64,000 nucleotides of DNA from the NCBI RefSeq assembly GCF_002019605.1, contig NZ_KV917368.1:155809-219808 (forward strand), read 5' to 3'. Shown here one piece after another: positions 44,641-52,913 of this stretch. The stretch's first letter is position 1; each line of letters opens with the position of its first letter. The DNA is from Alkalihalobacterium alkalinitrilicum. GTDB lineage: Bacteria; Bacillota; Bacilli; Bacillales; Bacillaceae_F. The notes beneath the pieces are model-generated. The model was not told the origin of the DNA. It made no database searches and saw nothing but the letters and a program-made list of their open reading frames with translations. The position numbers and the translations under genes are program-made.

Positions 44641-46211
44641 GTTTGCTTAGAAATTTAGGGGTAGGAAAGCATCGTGTGAAAAGGACGGAAGCTCATAATC
44701 TACAATCACCTGATGAACTTATTGAAAACGACCAGGAACAAAAAGAGATATCAACGTATTTAAAATTTAATAAAAAACAAGTGCAAAACACTTTTGAAGG
44801 GAACTTTGACTTTCTTCAAGAAGAAATCACATTTGGTGAACAAACCGGTGTCATCATATATTTGAAAACGATGGTTGATTTAGCGATGATGACTAAACAA
44901 GTGAAAGAAACATTACTCGCGATTAAGGACGATACGGTTCTTCGAACAACCGACCAATTCAATTCTTTTTTTAAAGTGTATTTTTCTAATCATGAATGTT
45001 ATGTCATTAAGTATGAACATGAAGTCACTTGGTATGTGTTATCTGGTTTTGCTGTTATTTTGCTAGAAGGTATTCATCAAGGGATAGCAGTTAATGTTGC
45101 GACTACAAACGATCGTGATATTACAGTTTCAGAAACACAAACGATCGTTCGTGGGCCACAACATAGTTTTACTGAGGCGATTAATACAAATGTCAGCTTA
45201 ATTCGTCGTAAGGTAAAAAATCCACATCTAAAATTTGAAAGTTGTACTATTGGCACCGAAACGAAAACAGATGTTTATATTGGGTATATAAATAACATTT
45301 CAAACTCAGATATAGTGAACGAAGTGAGAAAGAGAGTAACACAAGTTAAAATTAATGCTATATATGATTCAGGAAATCTTGAAGAGTTAATAACTGATCA
45401 AACATTAACTCCTTTTCCACTTACGTATCATACCGATCGGCCCGATACTATTGCCTCTCATTTAATTGACGGCAAGGTCATTATTTTAGTAGATGGGAGT
45501 CCTTTTGTAATTAGTGCTCCCGTCGTATTTGTCGATTTTTTTCAAGTAAGTGAAGATGCTTATCAAAGATTTATGTTAAGTACGTTCATTCGTTTGATAA
45601 GATATTTAGCCTTTTTCCTTGCCCTTGCTTTACCAGCTATTTATGTTGCCTTGACAACTTTTCATCATGGATTAGTTCCGACCGATCTTTTAATAAGCAT
45701 TCAAGCGCAACGAGAAGGTTTGCCATTTCCTGCTGTTTTAGAATTACTATTAATGGAAATTACGTTTGAAATCTTAAGGGAAGCAGGGGTTCGTATGCCT
45801 AGAGTGGTCGGGCAAACGGTATCAATTGTTGGGGCACTCGTTATCGGACAAGCCGCTGTAGAAGCTGGAATTGTTTCTAATTTTTTAATCATTATCGTTG
45901 CACTTACAGCAATGGCCAGCTTCGTATCACCGATTTATAGCTTTGCTAATTCAGTCCGATTAGTTAGGTTTGGTTTAATATTGATTACGGCAGCATTAGG
46001 AATGTTTGGAACATTGGTTGGTCTTATAGCACTTCTCCTTCATCTAATTAGTTTACGTTCGTTCGGTGTACCTTACTTTGCTCCATTGGGTCCGTTTATC
46101 ATCGAAGACCAAAAAGATGTGTTTATACGACTTCCATTTCAAAAAACAAACCGTCGTCCAAGCTATATAAACCCGCAGACTATGGATAATAGTAAGGAAA
46201 GTGGGGGATAA
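44637..46211 (+). CDS. Spore germination receptor A subunit (GerAA/GerKA family)
   Basis: A 524-residue protein with a large soluble N-terminal region (about 1-310), five or six membrane segments (about 315-475) and a short cytoplasmic tail. The ETQTIVRGPQHSFTEAINTNVSLIRRKVKNP and QREGLPFPAVLELLLMEITFEILREAGVRMP segments are strongly diagnostic. The ATG overlaps the B stop by 4 bases. A subunits are thought to form a membrane channel on germinant binding. Confidence 0.95.
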   Translation: MSLLRNLGVGKHRVKRTEAHNLQSPDELIENDQEQKEISTYLKFNKKQVQNTFEGNFDFLQEEITFGEQTGVIIYLKTMVDLAMMTKQVKETLLAIKDDTVLRTTDQFNSFFKVYFSNHECYVIKYEHEVTWYVLSGFAVILLEGIHQGIAVNVATTNDRDITVSETQTIVRGPQHSFTEAINTNVSLIRRKVKNPHLKFESCTIGTETKTDVYIGYINNISNSDIVNEVRKRVTQVKINAIYDSGNLEELITDQTLTPFPLTYHTDRPDTIASHLIDGKVIILVDGSPFVISAPVVFVDFFQVSEDAYQRFMLSTFIRLIRYLAFFLALALPAIYVALTTFHHGLVPTDLLISIQAQREGLPFPAVLELLLMEITFEILREAGVRMPRVVGQTVSIVGALVIGQAAVEAGIVSNFLIIIVALTAMASFVSPIYSFANSVRLVRFGLILITAALGMFGTLVGLIALLLHLISLRSFGVPYFAPLGPFIIEDQKDVFIRLPFQKTNRRPSYINPQTMDNSKESGG

Positions 46212-46212
46212 C

Positions 46213-47418
46213 ATGAGATTAATTCCAAGGAAAAATGCCCTCCTATTCTTATCGTTAATAATGTTATTAACGGGATGTTGGGACCGCTTTGAAATGAATG
46301 ATGTAACAATCGTTAGTGGGATTGCCCTACAAAAAGGAGAAAAAGAAAAGTATCGTATTTCTATAGAAGGCATTAACGCTAGACAAATTTATCAAGGGGA
46401 GAGTGGAGGAGGAGTTCCTGCTATTATTTATAGTATAGAAGGAAATACGATTTCAGAATTAGTCGACCGTATAAATGTAGGGGTTACGAGAAGAACAATT
46501 TTTTCTCATCTCCAAACATTTGTTATAGACGAAGAGTTGGCTCGAGAAGGTGTAGGTGAATTTCTTCAATACTTAGAGCGGAATAGTGAGTTTCGAAACG
46601 ACTTCAACATCATTGTCGCACATGGAGTAAGTGCAAAAGATATTATCACTACTACATACCCATTGCAGAAAGTACCGTCGTTCAAAATAAGTACTCAAAT
46701 AGATACATTTCTAGACGAATGGGGAGGGGAGCCTAAAGTTCGTTTAACAGATTATATCCGCGCATTAACATCAGATGGTCGTCATCCTGTAAGTGCATCA
46801 ATGTCGATTGAAGGGCATCCTAAAAAAGGACACAACTTAGCTCACAACGAAGAGTTACAGCCTGAAGCGATGGTTGTCATGGATGGAATGGCTGTGTTTG
46901 AAGAAGATCAACTCATAGGTTTTTTATCGGTTGAAGATACTAGAAATTATTTATGGACGCAAGATATTCATTTGACAACTGTAAGTGTTCCGTGTGGTGA
47001 GGACAAATATTTAGGGGTAAGAGTAAAAAATTCTAGAACAAAAATTAACACTTCTTACATAAATGAAAAACCTCACATTACCGTTGATATTTTACTTGAA
47101 ACTGAACTTCAATCGTCCCATTGCCGTAATGATTTAACATTGGTTGAAACTTATAAACATTATGAGAAATTAATTGATCAATATGTATCCGAAAAAATCG
47201 CAGATACAATTAGCAAGGTTCAAGACGAATTTGGTGTTGATATTTTTGGTTTTGGTGATGATTTTTATCGACAACATCCAAAGAAATTTAAAGAATTAAA
47301 ACAAGATTGGGATGCTGAATTTGCTAAAGCAGAAATTAATGTAGAAACGAGTGTGTACATTCGTAGAGCAGGAATTAGGACGAAAGGGTTTTTACAAGAT
47401 ATGAAGGAAGGAGAATAA
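46213..47418 (+). CDS. Spore germination receptor C subunit (Ger(x)C lipoprotein)
   Basis: A 401-residue lipoprotein. The signal peptide ends at lipobox LTGC followed by WDRFEMNDVTIVSGIALQ, the classic Ger(x)C start, and the three-domain body ends with the WDAEFAKAEINVETSVYIRRAGI segment. Start at 46213 because GGGGG lies 5 bases upstream; the GTG at 46201 overlaps the end of A. Order D-B-A-C differs from the A-B-C order of gerA in B. subtilis. Confidence 0.93.
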   Translation: MRLIPRKNALLFLSLIMLLTGCWDRFEMNDVTIVSGIALQKGEKEKYRISIEGINARQIYQGESGGGVPAIIYSIEGNTISELVDRINVGVTRRTIFSHLQTFVIDEELAREGVGEFLQYLERNSEFRNDFNIIVAHGVSAKDIITTTYPLQKVPSFKISTQIDTFLDEWGGEPKVRLTDYIRALTSDGRHPVSASMSIEGHPKKGHNLAHNEELQPEAMVVMDGMAVFEEDQLIGFLSVEDTRNYLWTQDIHLTTVSVPCGEDKYLGVRVKNSRTKINTSYINEKPHITVDILLETELQSSHCRNDLTLVETYKHYEKLIDQYVSEKIADTISKVQDEFGVDIFGFGDDFYRQHPKKFKELKQDWDAEFAKAEINVETSVYIRRAGIRTKGFLQDMKEGE

Positions 47419-47423
47419 TGTCA

Positions 47424-47470
47424 TTATTTTCAGAGTTGGAGAAATTTTCTTTCTCCAACTCTGAAAATAA
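47424..47470. repeat. Perfect 21-bp inverted repeat after the ger operon
   Basis: Arms 47424-47444 and 47450-47470 are perfect complements around a 5-base loop TTTTC (arm core TTTTCAGAGTTGGAGAAA). An A/T-rich sequence without a T-tract follows on the plus strand. It may be a processing or stability hairpin, or an inefficient terminator. Confidence 0.8.
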
Positions 47471-47490
47471 ATAAATAATGCGTGAAATAG

Positions 47491-47519
47491 TTGACATTAG
47501 AAAAAGCAAGGTATATAAT
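47491..47519 (+). promoter_or_regulatory. Consensus sigma-A promoter of the mhqR-like gene
   Basis: Perfect TTGACA and TATAAT boxes with a 17-base spacer. The operator palindrome begins at the last base of the -10 box, which suits steric repression of the polymerase. Confidence 0.9.
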
Positions 47520-47540
47520 ATATCTTGAATTCAAGATATA
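47519..47540. promoter_or_regulatory. MarR-type operator, perfect 22-bp palindrome
   Basis: Half-sites TATATCTTGAA and TTCAAGATATA meet at 47529/47530. The ATCTTGAATTC core resembles the B. subtilis MhqR box (TATCTCGAATTC type) as I recall it. Position over the -10/+1 region suggests autorepression. Confidence 0.75.
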
Positions 47541-47559
47541 GTTGAAGGATATGGTCAAT

Positions 47560-48006
47560 ATGAATAACGAACAAATTAAAGAACAAGATCAAGAGCTATC
47601 GCTCAAATCATTTATCGTATTATCCCGAGCACATCGTGCGGTTTCCGATCGTGTCGAGGAAGACATTCGACGCTATGGTTTAAATCCGACTGAATTTGCT
47701 GTCCTAGAACTCTTGTATCATAAAGGAGATCAACCAATACAACAAATCGGGAAAAAGGTATTATTAGCAAGTGGGAGTATTACGTATGTTGTAGATAAAT
47801 TAGAAAAAAAGAACTTACTCGTGCGTAGATCGTGTCCGAAAGATCGGCGTGTGACTCATGCTGCTATAACTGAGGATGGTATCGATTTAATGAACAAAAT
47901 CTTCCCAACTCATAAAGAAGCAATTGAAAAGATATTTTCGAGCTTAAGTAGCGATGAAAAATTGACAATGATTAACTTACTAAAGAAATTAGGGACGAAT
48001 GCTTAA
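47560..48006 (+). CDS. mhqR: MarR-family regulator, MhqR-like
   Basis: A 148-residue winged-helix regulator. The segment NPTEFAVLELLYHKGDQPIQQIGKKVLLASGSITYVVDKLEKKNLL contains the recognition helix, followed by the wing CPKDRRVTHAAIT. In B. subtilis MhqR represses quinone-detoxification genes (azoR2, mhqNOP) and is released by catechol and hydroquinone stress. The adjacent quinone reductase and MhqR-like operator support the same role here. The start at 47560 has GAAGGA about 10 bases upstream; a TTG and an ATG earlier in the frame overlap that site. Confidence 0.8.
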   Translation: MNNEQIKEQDQELSLKSFIVLSRAHRAVSDRVEEDIRRYGLNPTEFAVLELLYHKGDQPIQQIGKKVLLASGSITYVVDKLEKKNLLVRRSCPKDRRVTHAAITEDGIDLMNKIFPTHKEAIEKIFSSLSSDEKLTMINLLKKLGTNA

Positions 48007-48265
48007 AGAGCTCTAATTTTTTTGGATTAATATCCTTAATTCGAGAAAAATATTATAAAAATATTTTAAATAAGAATAAAAAGTGGTTTAATGTATCTTC
48101 TGTTTGATACAACAGTTCTTAGGGTATTACTTTCTATGAATATCTGTTAAAGCTAAACATTCGTTCAGATTAGTTGTTCGCTTAAATATCTTGGAATTAC
48201 AGTATATGATTTCAAGGTTTAAGATAAAATATTTTGTCAAATCAAAAGGAGTGTGCCATTTAATT

Positions 48266-48877
48266 ATGTCAAACATTAATTTAGCGATTATTTATTACAG
48301 CTCTACAGGTACGAACTATCAATTAGCAAAGTGGGCTGAAGAAGCTGCACAAGAAAATGGTGCAAATGTAAAATTGCTAAAAGTTCCTGAGTTAGCTCCA
48401 CAAGAAGCAATTGAATCAAACCCTGCTTGGAAAGCTCACGTAGAAGCCACAAAAGATGTAGCTGAAGTCACTCTTGAGGATTTAGAATGGGCAGATTCAA
48501 TTATCTTCAGTGTCCCAACACGATTTGGTAATATGCCAGCACAAATGAAACAATTCCTAGATACAACAGGTGGTCTTTGGTTCCATGGTAAACTTGTGAA
48601 TAAAGTAGTTAGCGCAATGAGTTCTGCACAAAATTCGCACGGTGGTCAAGAAGCTACAATTTTATCTCTTTACACAACAATGTACCATTGGGGTGCCATT
48701 GTTGCGGCACCTGGTTACACAGACCCAGTTCTCTTTACAACGGGCGGTAATCCTTATGGAGCTAGTGTAACAGTTGACCAAGAAGGTAATATGGTTGAAA
48801 ATGTGCAACCAGCAGTTCAACATCAAGTTAAACGTACATTACAAATTGCACAAATGGTAAAACAGGGAAATGAATAA
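48266..48877 (+). CDS. NAD(P)H:quinone oxidoreductase, WrbA type
   Basis: A 203-residue flavodoxin-like FMN protein of the WrbA family, reducing quinones by two electrons. The FMN-binding segments are YYSSTGTNYQLA near 10-21 and PTRFGNMPAQMKQFLDTTGGLW near 75-96; the C-terminal GGNPYGAS is a WrbA hallmark. A half-site resembling the MhqR operator (ATATCTTGGAATT) lies at about 48187-48199. AAAGGAG is 14 bases before the ATG, which is long. Likely function: protection against electrophilic quinones. Confidence 0.88.
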   Translation: MSNINLAIIYYSSTGTNYQLAKWAEEAAQENGANVKLLKVPELAPQEAIESNPAWKAHVEATKDVAEVTLEDLEWADSIIFSVPTRFGNMPAQMKQFLDTTGGLWFHGKLVNKVVSAMSSAQNSHGGQEATILSLYTTMYHWGAIVAAPGYTDPVLFTTGGNPYGASVTVDQEGNMVENVQPAVQHQVKRTLQIAQMVKQGNE

Positions 48878-48887
48878 TTAGAAACGA

Positions 48888-48919
48888 AGAAGCTGACGAA
48901 AAAGTTAGCTTCTTTTTTT
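48888..48919 (+). terminator. Terminator after wrbA
   Basis: A stem GAAGCTGAC / GTTAGCTTC with an A-rich loop, then TTTTTTT. Confidence 0.85.
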
Positions 48920-48954
48920 GACGTTTTCACTAAGCTGGACTTTCATATTTGGGG

Positions 48955-49136
48955 TTTATCCCGCAATAACTGGCAGTAATACCCCTACTTCAAGACTTCG
49001 AGGAACCAAAGAAGGATAAGTAGGGGATAAACTGCCAGTAAGTGCTTAATGAACACAGACTAAATGCGCCACGTCCTTTGGCCACATCAGTGTGACCCAC
49101 ATCGTATGGACCTCACTTATGGAAGTTTTACTTTAT
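48955..49136 (+). repeat. bcr1-like modular hairpin element, copy 4
   Basis: TTTAT at both ends (48955-48959, 49132-49136). It has complete module A (stem ACTGGCAGT-ACCCCTACTT with AAGTAGGGG-ACTGCCAGT), then module C sequence (AATGAACACAGACTAAATGCG and the GTGTGACCCACAT region) and a shortened 3' end, TTATGGAAGTTTTACTTTAT. At 182 bases it shows that modules A and C can coexist. Confidence 0.85.
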
Positions 49137-49239
49137 TAAAAAAGTTAGTAGGGATACCAAAAAGGAAAATGTTAATTTTTCAGTATATTTTTGTAAAAGT
49201 GAAGAATAATAAGCTGGAATATTTAGAAAGGGTGGTTTT

Positions 49240-49566
49240 TTGAAAAAATTAACAATTGGGGTACTTTCGGCACTTTTTTTATCAATGACAGCATTTGGCC
49301 CGTTACCAGCTCAAGCGGAATTTAACGATAAACAAGCCGAAATTCAAGAAGTGAAATTAACGAAAGAACAGAAAGAAGAGTTATCCGTTCTACATAGGGA
49401 TGTGCTTGAAAAGAAAAAAGAAGTGATTTCTAAGTATGTAGAATTCGGTGTGTTTTCTGAAGAGAAGGGAACTGAAATTATTGAAAAATTCGAGAAGCAC
49501 TACGCTAAACTCGAAGAAAATGAGTTCATCCCTAAATGGGATCACCACAAACATAAAAGAAATTAA
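49240..49566 (+). CDS. YckD-like secreted protein (DUF2680)
   Basis: A 108-residue exported protein with a signal peptide (cleavage after AQA near residue 27). The helical body LTKEQKEELSVLHRDVLEKKKEVISKYVEFGV and the tail NEFIPKWDHHKHKR are diagnostic for DUF2680. The family includes B. subtilis YckD; function unknown, and the His-rich tail may bind metal. TTG start, AAAGGGTGG 5 bases upstream. Confidence 0.85.
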   Translation: MKKLTIGVLSALFLSMTAFGPLPAQAEFNDKQAEIQEVKLTKEQKEELSVLHRDVLEKKKEVISKYVEFGVFSEEKGTEIIEKFEKHYAKLEENEFIPKWDHHKHKRN

Positions 49567-49582
49567 AAAAATCGAATGAATA

Positions 49583-49621
49583 GGGACATTTCAACTTTTT
49601 GTGTTGAAGTGTCTTTTTTTA
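49583..49621 (+). terminator. Terminator after the YckD-like gene
   Basis: A stem GGACATTTCAAC / GTTGAAGTGTC with a T-rich loop, then TTTTTTT. Confidence 0.85.
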
Positions 49622-49696
49622 TTAAAAATGTATATCTAAATATAAATTTAATAGTATTAATATAATAATTCAATGAATTAAGCAATAGAGGTATTC

Positions 49697-51086
49697 GATG
49701 ACGTACAATAGTTTGTGTAAATGATTTGAAACAAAAAAAGAGGTAGGGTACCCTCTAGTTAACCGCTAAACCAACTGAGAGGAGATGCCCTACCTATGAG
49801 TACTAGTATAGGACAAAACACACTTGAAAATCAATTAGATTCTATGGTTCGTGAGTTTGTGAAAGAAAAACTTGAGACTATGATGAAAGAAGAAATGAAT
49901 AGTTTTTTTGAACATGAACATCCAGAGTTAAAAAACCAGAAGAACGGCTTCTATCAAAGGCAACTAGATACCAAGTATGGAAGGTTAGAAGATCTACAAG
50001 TGCCTCGCGATCGTGAAAATGCCTTTCAAACAGAGATCTTTTCTCCTTATCAACGACGTGAGCAGTGGCTTGGTGAAACCATTATCACAATGTATCAAAA
50101 AGGTGTAAGCACTCGTGAAATTGGTCAGTTTATTGAGCGTATTTTAGGTCATTCTTACTCGGCTGCAACGATTAGTCAAATCACCGACGTCGTGGCAGAG
50201 GATATTGAGTCTTGGCAACAACGTCCACTGAAAAAGCGCTACTCTGTCCTTTATTTAGATGGGACTTATCTCAAACTGCGTCGTGATGATGTTGCTAATG
50301 AAGTCGTCTATCTCGTTGTCGGCGTCACGGAAGATGGCTTCAGAGAAATTCTGGGTTTCTATGTTGGTGGCCAAGAAAGTGCGCTAGGTTGGAAGACGAT
50401 TCTTAACGACCTTTATCACCGTGGCCTTGAAGAAGTTCTTCTAGGTGTATTCGACGGGCTTCCAGGTCTTGAGGAAGCTATGAAAGCCGTTTATCCAAAA
50501 GCGGATGTCCAGCGCTGTGTTGTTCATAAGGTTCGTAATGCTCTCAATGCCGTCAGAAAGAAGGATCAGTCCGCTGTAGCTGAAGATCTTAAACCTATTT
50601 ATAAAGCCAATACTCAAGAGGAAGCCAAGGGAAAGTTCCGTGCTTTCAAGGACACATGGCAAAAAAAATATCCAAAAGTCGTTAAAAGCTGGGAACAAGA
50701 CCTTGATGTTCTGCTGACCTTTTTAACCTATCCCTCCTCCATTCAACCGATGATTACACGACAAATATCATCGAGCGAACGATCAAGGAGATCAAGAAAC
50801 GCACCAAAACCATGAACAGTCTCCCCACTGAAAAAGCGGCTGAAAAAATCGTTTATCTTCAATCGATGGACTATAATCAACGCTGGGCAGAAAGAAAGTT
50901 AAGAGGCTTTAGTAATGCCTACTCTACTTTGCAGGAGATGTTCAAACAGCGATACGGAACCGAGCGCGAATAGGGATGTGGAAATTTTTTCTGGTATGGC
51001 CCCCGAGGGGGCCATACCAGAAACTCCCTCCCCTAAGACCTGAGGAAGTACCCTATTGATTTTTACACAAACTTATTGACACTACC
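49697..51086 (+). mobile_element. IS256-family insertion sequence (~1.39 kb), frameshifted transposase
   Basis: Imperfect terminal inverted repeats share AGTTTGTGTAAA (left end GATGACGTACAATAGTTTG; right end, complement, GGTAGTGTCAATAAGTTTG). The 8-bp AGGTATTC is directly repeated outside both ends, 49689-49696 and 51087-51094, as expected of IS256-type transposition. One transposase gene fills the interior. Confidence 0.88.
49796..50973 (+). pseudogene. IS256-family (mutator-type) transposase, frameshifted
   Basis: A mutator-type DDE transposase of about 392 codons. Intact parts include PRDRENAFQTEIFSPYQRRE, the first catalytic Asp in YLDGTYLKLR, the second in GVFDGLPGLEEAM, and CVVHKVRNA. 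After FLTYPSSIQ (about 50745) the frame moves by one base and resumes TTNIIERTIKEIKKRTKTMNS, containing the catalytic Glu, through LRGFSNAYSTLQEMFKQRYG to a TAG at 50971-50973. The first frame stops at 50815, losing the third catalytic residue. Length is one base short of 393 codons. Confidence 0.85.
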
Positions 51087-51239
51087 AGGTATTCCGACAT
51101 GTATATATATAAACAAATGGTATTCTCTCTACATAAAGAACATTGATCTTCTTTTGAGCTTCAAGCTGTTGAACGATCAGAAAAGTAAGTAATCTGATAA
51201 TATCTCGTAGAAGTGGGTGGTTGTTTGGAGCATCTCGAT

Positions 51240-52796
51240 ATGAGGAAAAAAACAACAATTATGATAGCTGTCATGGCAGTAATGTTATTTGCTGCTTTAA
51301 ATATGACCATTGTTGGTACATCATTACCAAAAATCGTCGCTGATATAGGTGGGATGGAATTTTTTAATTGGGCCTTTATGATTTATATGCTTTGTTCTAG
51401 TATAACTGCTATTTTAGTAGGAAAGCTCTCCGATATATATGGACGAAAGGTGTTTATTTTAACAGGGATTTGTTTTTTCATAGTCGGGTCTGTTTTATGC
51501 GGATTTTCTACTTCGATCATTCAACTAATCATTTTCCGTGGGATTCAAGGGTTTGGTGGTGGGATGATTATGTCATCAGCCTTTACAACGGTTGGTGATT
51601 TATTTTCAGCGAGAGAAAGAGGGCGTTGGCAAGGTTTAATGGGTGGTGTATTTGGTGTATCTAGTTTATTTGGACCAACACTAGGTGGCTTTATTGTTGA
51701 TAATATGGATTGGTCATGGGTATTTTGGATTTTCATTCCAGTTGGAGTGATTAGTTTTTTTATGATTTTAAAGTTGTATCCTCAATCTGAACGGAAAGAA
51801 AAAGAAAAAATTGATTTTTTAGGTTCTTTTGTCTTGTCTATTGTCATTATTTCATTACTTTTGGCGTTTAGTTGGGCTGGTAGACAATATGCTTGGACCT
51901 CTCTAGAAATTATGGGCTTATTTAGTATTTCGGCTTTAGCTTTCCTGCTATTTATCTATATTGAAAGTAAAGTCAAAAGTCCAGTAGTCCCTCTTTATTT
52001 ATTTAAAAACAAAGTTGTTTCAATTTCAACTATTGTTTCGTTCTTATCTGGGGTTGGAATGTTTGGAGTCATTATGTATGTACCATTTTATGTTCAAGGT
52101 GTATTAGGACGTACGGCAACCACTTCAGGGTTAGTCGAGATGGTCATGACGATTTCAATGGTTTCATTTAGTGCGCTTTCTGGGCAAATCATTACGAAAA
52201 CAGGTAAATATAAAAAATTAGCCTTAGTTGGCTTTTGCATTATGGCCATCGGTTTTATGCTCAATGCAACGTTAACTCCAGATGCTTCGATAACAAAGCT
52301 GCTTATTCATTTAATTATTACTGGGGTTGGTTTAGGTTTGACTATGCCCATTTTCACGTTAACGGTTCAAAATGCAGTTGAACATAAATATTTAGGCGTA
52401 GCTACTGCAACATCTCAATTATGCCGTCAACTTGGTGGAACAGTCGGTGTTGCGGTCATGGGGTATATTATGAGTACGAAAATGACTCGACAAATTAAAG
52501 CAGAACAAGAATTCCAACAGAACCAAGGCCAGTTTGGAACTGAGTTGCAAAATCCTGAACTATTAATGGATCCATACGCTATTCAAAATATTAGAATGGA
52601 TATGCCAGAACAAATGCAACCGATGTTTGATCAATTTGTTATAGCATTAAGGGAAGCACTAAATTTTGGATTGACACAAGTGTTTTTATTTAGTGGGATC
52701 GTAATATTGTCTGCTTTTGTTGTAACTTTATTTCTAAAAGAAATTCCGCTACGTACATCAAATGAACCGACAGAAAAACAGAAAGATTTGGCTTAA
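51240..52796 (+). CDS. MFS multidrug transporter, DHA2 (14-TM) family
   Basis: A 518-residue drug:proton antiporter with about 14 membrane segments. Motif A is LVGKLSDIYGRK, and the family's segment 1 motif NMTIVGTSLPKIVADIGG and antiporter motif C GPTLGGFIVD are clear. It is similar to the LmrB/EmrB group; substrate unknown. Start at 51240 because GGAG lies 9 bases upstream; the GTG at 51213 lacks a site. It begins 153 bases after the IS256 end, so the IS may have separated it from an upstream regulator or promoter. Confidence 0.88.
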   Translation: MRKKTTIMIAVMAVMLFAALNMTIVGTSLPKIVADIGGMEFFNWAFMIYMLCSSITAILVGKLSDIYGRKVFILTGICFFIVGSVLCGFSTSIIQLIIFRGIQGFGGGMIMSSAFTTVGDLFSARERGRWQGLMGGVFGVSSLFGPTLGGFIVDNMDWSWVFWIFIPVGVISFFMILKLYPQSERKEKEKIDFLGSFVLSIVIISLLLAFSWAGRQYAWTSLEIMGLFSISALAFLLFIYIESKVKSPVVPLYLFKNKVVSISTIVSFLSGVGMFGVIMYVPFYVQGVLGRTATTSGLVEMVMTISMVSFSALSGQIITKTGKYKKLALVGFCIMAIGFMLNATLTPDASITKLLIHLIITGVGLGLTMPIFTLTVQNAVEHKYLGVATATSQLCRQLGGTVGVAVMGYIMSTKMTRQIKAEQEFQQNQGQFGTELQNPELLMDPYAIQNIRMDMPEQMQPMFDQFVIALREALNFGLTQVFLFSGIVILSAFVVTLFLKEIPLRTSNEPTEKQKDLA

Positions 52797-52848
52797 AGGA
52801 AACTTCACTCAGTTGGAGTCTTAGCACTGGTTAAACTGGTTAAGTAAG
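52797..52848 (-). repeat. Degenerate remnant of the bcr1-like element
   Basis: Read on the minus strand, GTTTAACCAGTGCTAAGACT and CCCAACT-like bases match the start of copy 5, followed directly by GAGTGAAGTTT, the 3' end of the family. It appears internally deleted; the TTTAT ends are not preserved. Confidence 0.45.
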
Positions 52849-52858
52849 ATAGATTTTT

Positions 52859-52896
52859 AAGTGTCTGCACTCCTAGTTTGGAATGCAGACACTTTG
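52859..52896. terminator. Terminator between convergent MFS and LysM genes
   Basis: A stem AAGTGTCTGCA / TGCAGACACTT with a 14-base loop. The flanking T-tract on the plus side is short, while the minus side has AAAAATC complement runs. Confidence 0.65.
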
Positions 52897-52913
52897 ATTC
52901 AGTGTAGAAGGAA

